In this document: piece by piece, positions 56,332-64,000 of the stretch
Layout: each line of letters starts with the position of its first letter
Position numbering within the stretch: the first letter of the stretch is position 1
Assembly: GCA_026419775.2 (NCBI GenBank)
Contig: JAOPGA020001155.1
Location: 36,273-100,272, forward strand
Source of the DNA: Acrasis kona
Lineage: Eukaryota; Heterolobosea; Eutetramitea; Acrasida; Acrasidae
Reading direction: 5' to 3'
DNA: 64,000 nt
The notes under the pieces: model-generated
The model's database searches: none
The model's input: the letters and a program-made list of their open reading frames with translations, nothing else
Told to the model about the DNA's origin: nothing
Program-made: the position numbers and the translations under genes

Positions 56332-59273
56332 ATGGCATTAGACTCTGATAAATCTAGACCTTTGCAACAACCAGGAAGAAACAAGGAGAGGGAAGTTGAG
56401 GAGGATAGTATGGAAGTTGATACCTTCTCCGGTGAAATACCATCATCAGATGACGGTCCTCGAGGGGGATGTAGATGCATTATTAGAGGAACTGCCTTCT
56501 CAAGAGCAACAGGCAATTGAAATATCGCAACTAGCATCTACAAATTCCACAGTGGCTGCGAACCAAGTGTGGTACATTGTAGATGCTCGTTGGTTGAGGT
56601 CACTTCGTGGGTACTTAAAGTTAACAGAAAATTGGTTGATTGACCAAAATCTACCCGACTCGGATCTTCCAGGAGTAATGGATAATTCAGCACTTTTAGA
56701 GGCTACTGGTCCGACAGAATTCACTAATGTTTTAAAAAAAGGGTATATTAGAGAACACTGACTTTGAATTTGTTTCAAGCCCCGTACACGAAAAACTAAG
56801 TTCGTGGTATGGCGGAGGCCCAGTCATTGCCAGAAGAACTTACAAGGAGCAAAACCATAAATTTAACATTGATACTCGCCCCTATCTACTAAAAATAGCT
56901 GTGCTGAGGAAGGAAGACCCGATCAATGTCCCATTCAAATTCCAACCATGTGATGCACCCAAAAAGCTTAAACTGGGACCAGTAATTCGCGACTTCCTGA
57001 GTCAATATCCACCAATATCCGAACCTATTCACATGTTCACGGTACTGAAGGGAAGTCCCTACCGAATGATCACCACTGATGAACTGGACTCGTTAGTAGA
57101 CGAAGTGATCGAGAGGGAGCAGGGACAAGAACTTTTGATTGAGGAAAAGACAGTTTCAGACGGCTACAGAATCCAGTATCAAAATAGTGATGCGCCCGTT
57201 CAAAACAAAGCCAATCAAATTGTTACTAGTGTCATTGATAAGCCCATCAAGTCAAAGTTCTCATCCTCCATCAGCATGTTCAACAACAATGGAGATAACA
57301 TTTCCAGCGAGCCAGGTGCCTGCGGATTAGGTAACTTGGGAAATACTTGCTTCATGAACTCTGCTCTACAGTGCTTGACCAAAACACCAGGCATCACTCA
57401 ATACTTTACTTGTGGAGACTACATTGAGGAGATCAACAGAGATAATCCATTAGGCATGGGCGGTAAAGTTGCAGAGGCGTTTGGAAACTTGATGAAGGAC
57501 ATGTTCAGCGGAAACCACTCGTCCATCACGCCAAGAGAATTCAAACACGTTATTGGAAAGTTCGCACCACAATTCTCGGGATACGCACAACAAGACTCTC
57601 AAGAGTTGATTGCATACTTGTTGGACGGTCTTCATGAGGACTTGAATCGCATAAAAAAGAAACCATTCACGGAAGCTGTCGAGAGTAAGGGAAGACCAGA
57701 TCACATTGTTGCCGATGAAGCATGGGCGGTCCACAAGATGAGAAATGACTCCATCATTGTAGATACATTCCAAGGACAATTGAAATCAGAATTGGTGTGT
57801 CCCAAGTGTGAAAACACCAGCATTACTTTTGATCCATTCATGTACTTGAGCTTACCTCTACCGAGTGAAAAGACCAAGTCCATCAAGTTGACCATGTATT
57901 TTGCATCCCATAAAACACCAATCCAACTAATTGCAACCATCCCTAAACTATCGTCCATTGGTGATTTGAAGAAACATTTACAAACCTTATTCCCAGAAGT
58001 AGGCCCGCTGCATGTGGCCGACATGTGGAACAATAAAGTTTTTAAAATTTATGAGGACAACCAAGACGTGACCAACATATCGGACTCCTGCACCATTCAC
58101 GTTTACGAAGTAGTGTCACTGGCCACTAACGACCAACCCACCGGTAAAGGTGGTTACAACGTTTCAATCAAATTAGTCTCGACACGCACTGACGAGAAAA
58201 AGAGTGGTTACGGCACCACAAGCACTTCCAAGGAAATGATGTTCCATGAACCTTTAGTAGTAACCATGGACAGCAACACCACCAACAAGCAAGTGTACGA
58301 TGAGTGTCTAAGGTTCATCAAGGCCAAATCCAACTTGAACCCAAACATTGATTGGGATCATCCAGAAAACATTTTCCCAGAAGAAGCAAAGAAACGAAAG
58401 GACGCTTCACGCTCGCCCAAAACTAAATCTGCAAGAATCGAGGATGTCATGAGAGATGGAAGCGAAGATGAAGAAGTGGATCAAGAAAACATCACTACAG
58501 GTCAAGAGGAAGAAGAACAACAACAACAACAGGAAGAAGAAAAAGTTCAACCAAGGCTCCATTTATTCACATTAAAGATGGAGTCCAGCTACAGCTACTC
58601 ATCCACCAACCACGACGACGACAATGCACTCCCCTACAACGAGGACACGATAAACATTGCACCGTACAGATCCTACCACAGCAAATTAGAAATGACATTA
58701 TACATGAGACCCGAAGTTTTGGAAAATGTAATGGACAGCGAAATGTTACATAAAGTGGACGTTCACGAAAGCATCAAAAAATCAGAACAAGAATCAAACG
58801 AACCAACCAGCATCACCCTCGATAGTTGCCTCGAACAATTCACCACCAGAGAAGAATTGTCGACCAACGACACGTGGTACTGTCCAAAGTGCAAGGAACA
58901 CGTTCAGGCCAGCAAGAAGTTTGATTTGTGGAAGTTACCTCAAATCTTGGTGGTCCATTTGAAGAGATTCCAATTCACTCGGATCAGCAGGGACAAGTTG
59001 GAGACGTCGATCGACTATCCCATTCAGGGACTGGACCTGACGAACCATTTGCAACACAATTTGGAAGGCAATCCCAACAGAGTATACGACTTGTTTGCGG
59101 TCAGCAATCATTATGGAGGACTGGGAGGTGGACATTACACTGCTCATGCAAAGATTGACTCGAATCAGAAATGGTACAAATTTGATGACTCGCATGTGAG
59201 TCCGGTGTTGGATCAAAAGGCAAAATCTGATAGCGGTTACGTATTATTTTACAGGGCAAGACATGTTGAATAA
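56332..59273 (+). CDS. Ubiquitin-specific protease, USP4/15-like, two apparent frameshifts
   Basis: Cysteine deubiquitinase with a DUSP domain, a ubiquitin-like segment and a split USP catalytic core, the order found in USP4/11/15. ATG is at 56332. The DUSP domain reads VWYIVDARWLRSLRGYLK and WYGGGPVIARR. The Cys box is GLGNLGNTCFMNSALQCL and the His box is FAVSNHYGGLGGGHYTAHAK. QDSQELIAYLLDGLHEDLN and LVCPKCENTS are also present, with a zinc-ribbon CxxC pair at CPKC. An acidic Gln/Glu insert lies in the middle. Two runs look one base too long: G5 at 56464-56468 and A7 at about 56735-56741. Dropping one base at each gives 979 residues with no other stop. Probably sequencing errors. Its stop is 7 bp from the next gene's stop. 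Confidence 0.9.
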
Positions 59274-59280
59274 AGTTTTT

Positions 59281-60468
59281 TTATGTTTTCTTTTTTTTGT
59301 TGGCATGGTTTGGTGTGGATTCACTTTTCCGCTTCTTTGATTTTTTCACACGATCCTCTAATTCTTTTTTTAGTTTTCTATTTTCGTCAATGTCCTTATA
59401 GATCCTGTCCATCGGCACCCACTCGTTTTCACTATTTGCAAAGCCACTATAATGAACCAAGCACTCGTCAAAGTTTTCATCCAATTCTCTAATTTCTATA
59501 ATCTAATCATACACGTGTGAACAACAATTACATTGATTTGACAATTGTACCTTCGCATAATACAAGAAGCCTTTGCTCTCGCATATTACTTTTTCGTTCA
59601 ACTTGTACTCTAGCACGTCTGATTCCTTTGCTGGGGTGATGGGTGTCGGCGACATTTCCAAAATTTCATCATCAAAACCCATTACCTCTGGCGACTGCGG
59701 TATTACTTCTTCTGTGGACTCGTTGGCTTCCGTCGTTTGTGTTTCTTCGTTTGCTGGTGTTGGTGGTCGAGTTTCTACATTTGATTGTTTTTCGTTCGCG
59801 AGGTCAATTGGCGGACACGAAGGTGGTTTCTCCGGCGTACCGTTGAGATTTATTACTTGTTGTTTCTGTTGTAGTTGACCATTAGTGTGTTGTTGTTCAT
59901 TGTTGTTGTTAACTTTTTCAAACGATTTTATTAATGCTTGTTGTCGTTGTTGGTAGTTTAGTTGGTGTATTTTTGAATGATTGGGAGATATTCTAACCAA
60001 ATTGGATGGGTTTGCAACAGGTACAAATGTTACGTTCTTCGTGAGTTCATTTATCATGTAATAACCACCAAACTCCTCCATTTTGATTAATTTTTGCTTA
60101 ATCGTGTTGTTTTCGACTGCCAAATCATGTACCTGTCGTCTCAGCGTATATAATTCTGCATCATTTTTTTCGATTGTTCTTCTTGCTAGTTCAACAGCGC
60201 CTTTAAAATTCTCTAGTTCCTGTAGGTGCCTTTTGCACTCGTTATTCCTGTTTTGCTCTTTATTTTGTTCTTCTTTAAGACACTCGTTTAATTGGTTAAT
60301 CTTGTTTTTTTGTTCGAGCTCCTGACTTTCCACCAAATTTGCACAATGGTGTAATAGCTTTGATACGCTATCACAATCTTTATCTGGACGTATGAATTGA
60401 GAAGAATAATGAACTAGAAGAGGTTGTTGTTTCTTTGAAGCATTCAGTTGTGTAGTGTGTGGCCACAT
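59281..60468 (-). CDS. Coiled-coil protein with C-terminal chromo-barrel domain
   Basis: Exons 60468-59551 and 59502-59281 with a 48-nt intron; 379 residues. The first 130 residues are coiled coil (NKINQLNECLKEEQNKEQ, AELYTLRRQVHDLAVENN). A Gln/Asn- and Pro/Thr-rich linker follows. The last 90 residues form an MRG15/Tof-type chromo barrel: YKLNEKVICESKGFLYYAK, then DECLVHYSGFANSENEWV, where FANSENEWV corresponds to the WNxxWDEWV motif. It ends in a nuclear-signal-like KKSKKRKSES ... KKKKT. Chromo barrels read methylated histone lysines in HAT/HDAC complexes, so a nuclear role is inferred. There is no MRG domain, so it is not MRG15 itself. Confidence 0.82.
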
Positions 60469-60483
60469 TGTTTTTCATTTACA

Positions 60484-60852
60484 ATGACATCTATTAATAT
60501 AATATCGAGATCGTTATACCAGCATCAAAAGCCTACGGAGTCGAAGATCAAATTCTAAAAGTATCAGCACTAGCACTACGGGTAAGATGATTCATCAACA
60601 TCATCCTAACATCAACAGTACTCAACCACAGTCATGGCCCACATTTTCAAGAAGCTTGTCGAAAAATCTTCTCATCTCAGCGCACTCCCCATAATACCTT
60701 GCCAAACTGGCGAAAGAGCTTAGCGACATGAGTTTTTCGGTCTCTCATGCACGTAACAAGTTGGCAAAGATTGGAAGAAGAAGTTCGGGCGGAGTGGATG
60801 CGACCACACCTAGGGATAGCATGACCTTACGCAAACCCATTCGCATACATTA
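60484..60852 (+). pseudogene. Candidate small gene, apparently broken
   Basis: Plus-strand coding-like pieces starting 15 bp from the divergent chromo-barrel gene. ATG 60484 reads MTSINIISRSLYQHQKPTE. A frame change follows, then RRSNSKSISTSTT, a good 37-nt GT-AG intron (GTAAGATGATT ... CATCAACAG) and SWPTFSRSLSKNLLISAHSP. Next is an in-frame TAA, then YLAKLAKELSDMSFSVSHAR to RKPIRIH and stop. Consistent composition across the breaks suggests one gene with errors or decay. It overlaps the 3' end of the CAP fragment. No family recognised. Confidence 0.3.
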
Positions 60853-61934
60853 ATAAACTTTTTATTGTATTATACATGTTGAGTGTAACTACTTCCGTGA
60901 CAACCTTCTTGGATGAAGAATCCCACTTGCTCTGGTATTGTTCAGGGATTGGAATTTCGGTGTAATCATCACCATCAGGAACGCACACATTCATCTCGCT
61001 GCTCTTGCTGGTAATAATGTTGGCACCTAGTGCAGATTCTTTGCTCAAGAAGATTTGAACACCATCCGTCTTGTCCACATTCACGGTTGGAACGTTTCCG
61101 TTGACTTGTACCTTGATTCCTTGCGAGTTGACCATCTCGACGCTGCTGACTGCATCATCTAGAATGACAGCAGTCTTTTGACAGCTGTCGATGATGATGA
61201 TGTTGATCGCTTGGCGTTGATGGCAGCGAACAAGTCATTCTTGGCAGGTGGTGCACCGCCAGATGATGAAGCGGATGTGCTTGGTTTTGGTGCTGGGGTT
61301 GATGATGAAGATATTGCAGCGGCGCTCTTGGCATCTCCTCCTGATGGATTCCATTTGAGACCAGTGGTGTGGTATGGTGTGGTATTCCTTGACATAAGCT
61401 GAGAGGTCATTGACTGCAGTCTTGAATTTGTTGACCCATTCAACTTGTTTGGATCAAACCTTGTTTGTGTAAAACTCTGCGGAGTTGACCATTTCCTTGA
61501 CGTAGGGTTACCAGCTGGTGTGTTGGGTATCAATGGACATTGTAGGCATTTGATTCCCTCATCCACGGAGAATAAATGATTGTAGAAATCAGAACCACGT
61601 CTGGCGTCCTTGTATTGTGTGATCTTTTGGAACAACTCTGATATGGGCTTGAACAAGTTAGTAATTTCTTGATCACTGGGCTTCTTGCTCTTTGAAGCAA
61701 TGTTGATTAGTTTTCCAACCTCAGCAAAGCTGGTCTCGACGAGAGTAGCCTGTTTGCTAGGAGGAGATTTACAAAAGGAAATCGTACCAGTTCGGTTAAG
61801 TCACCTCCAATCTCTTTTGAAATGTCCAAGAATAGTTTCAAACTTGCCTCGAGGTATTTATTGTATGAAACTACCTCCTTAGAACTGGGTTCAGCTGGGG
61901 AACTCTGAGCAGAGCTTGATGAACTCTTTCCAGA
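60827..61934 (-). pseudogene. CAP: Cyclase-associated protein (CAP/Srv2), broken copy
   Basis: Pieces of CAP, which recycles actin and cofilin. The N-terminal helical domain is recognisable: SYNKYLEASLKLFLDISKEI, PISELFQKITQYKDARRGS, PYVKEMVNSAEFYTNKV, KQVEWVNKFKTAVNDL, and EYHTTGLKW. The C-terminal beta-helix is CQKTAVILDDAVSSVEMVNS, NVDKTDGVQIFLS and SSEMNVCVP. The pieces lie in different frames: at least four changes, one caused by a 10-bp tandem duplication at about 61368-61387 and one leaving an in-frame TGA. About 150 residues (proline-rich/WH2 part and start of the beta-helix) are missing near 61200, and the first 50 or so are missing at the DUS3 join. It also runs past the normal C-terminus. 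Decay, rearrangement or poor assembly could each explain it. Confidence 0.8.
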
Positions 61935-62506
61935 GTGTAGTCCCAATCGGCTTCCTTGGTGTATCGTTGCTGTTTGGTTCTTCCGTGTAGAGTGAGTGCG
62001 TTGATTCCCCATGATTGTATTTCTGGAAATAGTTTGTGGGCGAAGAGATTATCTTGTTTGATGCCAGTTCTCATCTTTAATATTAATGGTATGCACAATA
62101 TTTCCTTCATGCCGCGAACGATGGATTGCATCTTTTTTCTTCTTTCCATGAGGCCGCTTCCCATTCCCTTGCTACAGATCAGATCCACTGGACATCCACA
62201 GTTAATATCTACAAAGTCAATGTCTGGGAACTGTTCGTCGATGAGTTGTGCCAACTTTATCATAATGTCCTGATGGGCGCCAGCGATCTGCACTCCGAAA
62301 TCTTCTGATGCATGTCTCCTTAGTAGAGATAACTCACCAACTTGTCCTTTGATTAGATTGGAAGCGACTGCCATCTCTCCGCACGTAACGTCCACTCCCA
62401 AACCTTTGCATAAGCGTCGGAATGGAAGGTTGCCAACTGTTGTGAGAGGTGCCATGTATAGTTTGCCGGAAAAGTCTATTCTCTTGACTTCTTTTGCATT
62501 TTCGAT
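61935..62506 (-). pseudogene. DUS3: tRNA-dihydrouridine synthase 3 (DUS3), C-terminus lost
   Basis: Flavin enzyme that reduces uridine to dihydrouridine in the tRNA variable loop (position 47 in DUS3). The conserved barrel half is present: DFSGKLYMAPLTTVGNLPFR, VDVTCGEMAVASNLI, VDINCGCPVDLI (catalytic Cys), LKMRTGI, LTLHGRTKQQRYTKEADWDY. Immediately after DWDY, where family members continue for more than 200 residues (GNGDI block and helical domain), the sequence switches into CAP sequence in another frame. The N-terminal extension with CCCH zinc fingers is not visible either; upstream 62560-62660 has only an unresolved exon-like stretch. Not functional as written. Confidence 0.82.
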
Positions 62507-63052
62507 CTAGTGTACTGCTTGCATGAACATATGATAGAACAATAGTATTAATCAAATACTTATGTTCATATCCTTTTTCTGGTGGGTAGTCCTCAAGGAG
62601 CTGTATGCCTTGTTCAATCCATCTATACCGCCATACTGTTGAGGATAAATGTGCAATATATTTCACATCATTACCACAGAATACATGCTCGTGCTCCCAT
62701 ACTTATCACCGTACTTGATGTTTCCAGAAAGACCTCGACTAACCCAATAATTGTATACATCCAGCGGGATATACGATTTAATAGAGAACCGGTGGATTTT
62801 TTAGTAACCCCTCTGTTCCGTAACATTAGCCGTGTTTAGATATTTTCGCACGAGTTCACGAGTAGAAAGAACTTTCTCACGAGGGGCGGAGACACGAGGG
62901 AGAAAGTGCTTTCTTTATATCTCGCGGAATCATCCTTTTGTAATCCTCATCGTTATCCCGCGGAGAAGCCGCCGTTCGTTGTCAATAATGGTCTGATAAA
63001 CACGAAAGTTCGGGGAAACATAGTCGTCAGTATACTCTATAAACACACAAAT
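62507..63052. other. About 550 bp between DUS3 fragment and transposase
   Basis: Mixed region. 62507-62660 may hold remains of a DUS3 5' exon and an intron-like stretch, with no junction that keeps frame. 62770-63052 is probably the flank and terminal part of the piggyBac element: a TTAA occurs at 62778-62781, and CACGAG motifs and two 14-bp palindromes occur at 62849-62914. No gene is called. Confidence 0.4.
62849..62914. repeat. Four CACGAG motifs and two 14-bp palindromes
   Basis: CACGAG occurs at 62849, 62857, 62878 and 62893. Palindrome AGAAAGAACTTTCT is at 62864-62877 and AGAAAGTGCTTTCT at 62901-62914, differing only in the centre and starting 37 bp apart. The cluster lies about 140-200 bp beyond the transposase stop, the expected place for subterminal transposase-binding repeats. 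That role is inferred. Confidence 0.7.
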
Positions 63053-64000
63053 TTATTCTTTGTACAACATAAGTTGGGTTGATAATTCTTCCCTGAAATC
63101 TGAAATGTGAATTTTTCTTGAATCGCGCATTAACACAGAAGCGTTGGCGACCATGTCCTGAAGTATGCTCAACAACATCTTAGTCCTCCAGTTGTTTAGG
63201 GCATATGCATAATTAGACTTATACCACCACTTGTTGCTACGGTCTACCCCATTGAAGGATGATCGGTACATGTCATGATGAGTAGCATTATTTTTGAAAT
63301 GTAGTGTACGGTAGCGGTTCAAAACAATATCTGATATCTCATTATGCTCTTGACCGTGCTTAACCTTCTCCATAAGGCGAGTTACCATTTCTTGTTTGGT
63401 TGGTGCAGTCTTCTGGCCATGTTTCTTGCATAATTCTTTCAGTTTTGTTGATTTCAGCTTCATGAGGTATTTGTTCGAGTATGTAATATCATCCTCAATA
63501 TAATCTTCGTCGTTCACAACAATTTGTGGGTTTGTGTCAACTGTAGTGTTGTAAGCATTTGTTGCTAAATGGTGGTATCGATTGTCCTTTGAATTATCAT
63601 CATCCTCTTCTTCTTGTATGTTAGCTTGTACTGAGAACATGATGTTGTCCACAGTTGCACAAGCACTCCAGCTACCAGGTTGAAGATCTTGTTTAAGGCA
63701 ATCCCAAACATACGGACAATTATTAACACCCATTGAGAATGTCCCTAAATGCCCCTTAGAATTGAGAGATTGCAAGACACTTAAAGAACCAAAAGCACTA
63801 TCTCCAATAAAATGACCGCTCCCATACTTCCATCTATCTACCACACGCATAAATGACTCTTGAGGAGAATATTGAGTCCAATTTACGTATGGCTCAAAAT
63901 CAATAATGAACGGGCGGTTTGTTTTCGTTGAATACACAACAGCTTTGTAGTTCATAAGGCCATTTGGGTGCGGTTTCCGAGGTATGTATCGTTTTGGAAT
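63053..64000 (-). CDS. PiggyBac-type DDE transposase with SAP-like insertion, 5' end off the window
   Basis: C-terminal 316 residues of a piggyBac-family (DDE_Tnp_1_7) cut-and-paste transposase. It starts in frame at the right edge with KRYIPRKPHPNGLMNYKAVV and ends at 63053. The second catalytic Asp is in YGSGHFIGDSAFGSLSVLQS (about 63800), followed by KGHLGTFSMGVN. The third is in SSFNGVDRSNKWW (about 63245), followed by NWRTKMLLSILQDM. Between them, after an acidic stretch, is a SAP-like DNA-binding helix pair (LMKLKSTKLKELCKKHGQK ... EMVTRLMEKV). No C-terminal cysteine-rich zinc domain is present. The visible frame is intact, so the element may be recent or the gene domesticated. The first Asp and the other end are outside. 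Confidence 0.85.
   Translation of the reverse strand: MPKRYIPRKPHPNGLMNYKAVVYSTKTNRPFIIDFEPYVNWTQYSPQESFMRVVDRWKYGSGHFIGDSAFGSLSVLQSLNSKGHLGTFSMGVNNCPYVWDCLKQDLQPGSWSACATVDNIMFSVQANIQEEEDDDNSKDNRYHHLATNAYNTTVDTNPQIVVNDEDYIEDDITYSNKYLMKLKSTKLKELCKKHGQKTAPTKQEMVTRLMEKVKHGQEHNEISDIVLNRYRTLHFKNNATHHDMYRSSFNGVDRSNKWWYKSNYAYALNNWRTKMLLSILQDMVANASVLMRDSRKIHISDFREELSTQLMLYKE

Larger units (their letters stand above)
62835..64000 (-). mobile_element. Partial piggyBac-like DNA transposon
   Basis: Transposase 3' portion plus the downstream repeat cluster. The left boundary is a guess, because the matching inverted terminal repeat would be beyond 64000. Candidate target TTAA at 62778-62781 is not followed by a recognisable terminal repeat. 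It lies next to the CAP and DUS3 fragments. Confidence 0.5.

Noticed and set aside
1..64000. CRISPR arrays, bacterial operons, riboswitches or prokaryotic ribosome-binding sites
   Set aside because: Spliceosomal introns and eukaryotic gene content throughout; no such structures seen.

Overview
This window looks like nuclear DNA of a free-living, intron-poor unicellular eukaryote. Genes are tightly packed and sit on both strands, intergenic gaps are often under 100 bp, and introns are very short (about 31-53 nt, mostly 36-48, GT-AG). The standard code is used. The gene set is eukaryotic: kinesin, AP-3, CORVET, MCM8, proteasome, OGDH, MOB. An NHL/GPS multi-membrane receptor and a KDEL-tailed ER protein suggest an amoeboflagellate such as a heterolobosean (Naegleria-like). 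That taxon is an inference from gene style, not proven here. Several tempting reading-frame starts are TTG or GTG codons; I moved them to the nearest plausible ATG or to an upstream exon.

Layout. 1-9 kb: the start of an ABCB-type transporter running off the left edge, a mitochondrial malonyl-CoA synthetase (ACSF3-like), a secreted M14 carboxypeptidase, a small secreted Cys protein and two unrecognised genes. 9-21 kb: a degenerate kinesin with a PH tail, an Akr1-like palmitoyltransferase, 2-oxoglutarate dehydrogenase E1, a missed small gene and cytosolic HSP70. 21-32 kb: an acid-sphingomyelinase-like phosphodiesterase facing an 8.5-kb gene for a giant NHL/lectin-like/Thr-Pro stalk/REJ-like/GPS/multi-TM receptor, then proteasome beta7. 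32-44 kb: VPS8 (CORVET), a zinc-ribbon/RING E3 and AP-3 delta, all on the minus strand. 44-53 kb: an SLC45-like sugar transporter, an F-box/LRR gene bracketed by a perfect 33-bp direct repeat, a KDEL-tailed PDI-like protein without CXXC, MCM8 and a very lysine-rich secreted protein. 53-60 kb: a five-exon TMEM50 homologue, a MOB kinase activator, a TPR protein, a USP4/15-like deubiquitinase and a chromo-barrel protein. 60-64 kb: a scrambled stretch holding pieces of CAP and DUS3, then a piggyBac-like transposase carrying a SAP-like insertion and running off the right edge.

Several conserved genes (OGDH twice, AP-3 delta, MOB, USP twice, probably others) read correctly only if a homopolymer is one base longer or shorter. 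The simplest reading is residual sequencing error, but the pattern must be known before any protein from this window is used. No operon-like pathway is seen. VPS8, AP-3 delta and TMEM50 all belong to endosome/lysosome traffic, but nothing shows that their proximity is functional. The most unusual items are the giant NHL-GPS receptor, the kinesin whose motor lacks the L12/alpha5 block, the F-box/LRR cassette inside a 33-bp duplication, and the piggyBac/SAP element next to the broken genes.
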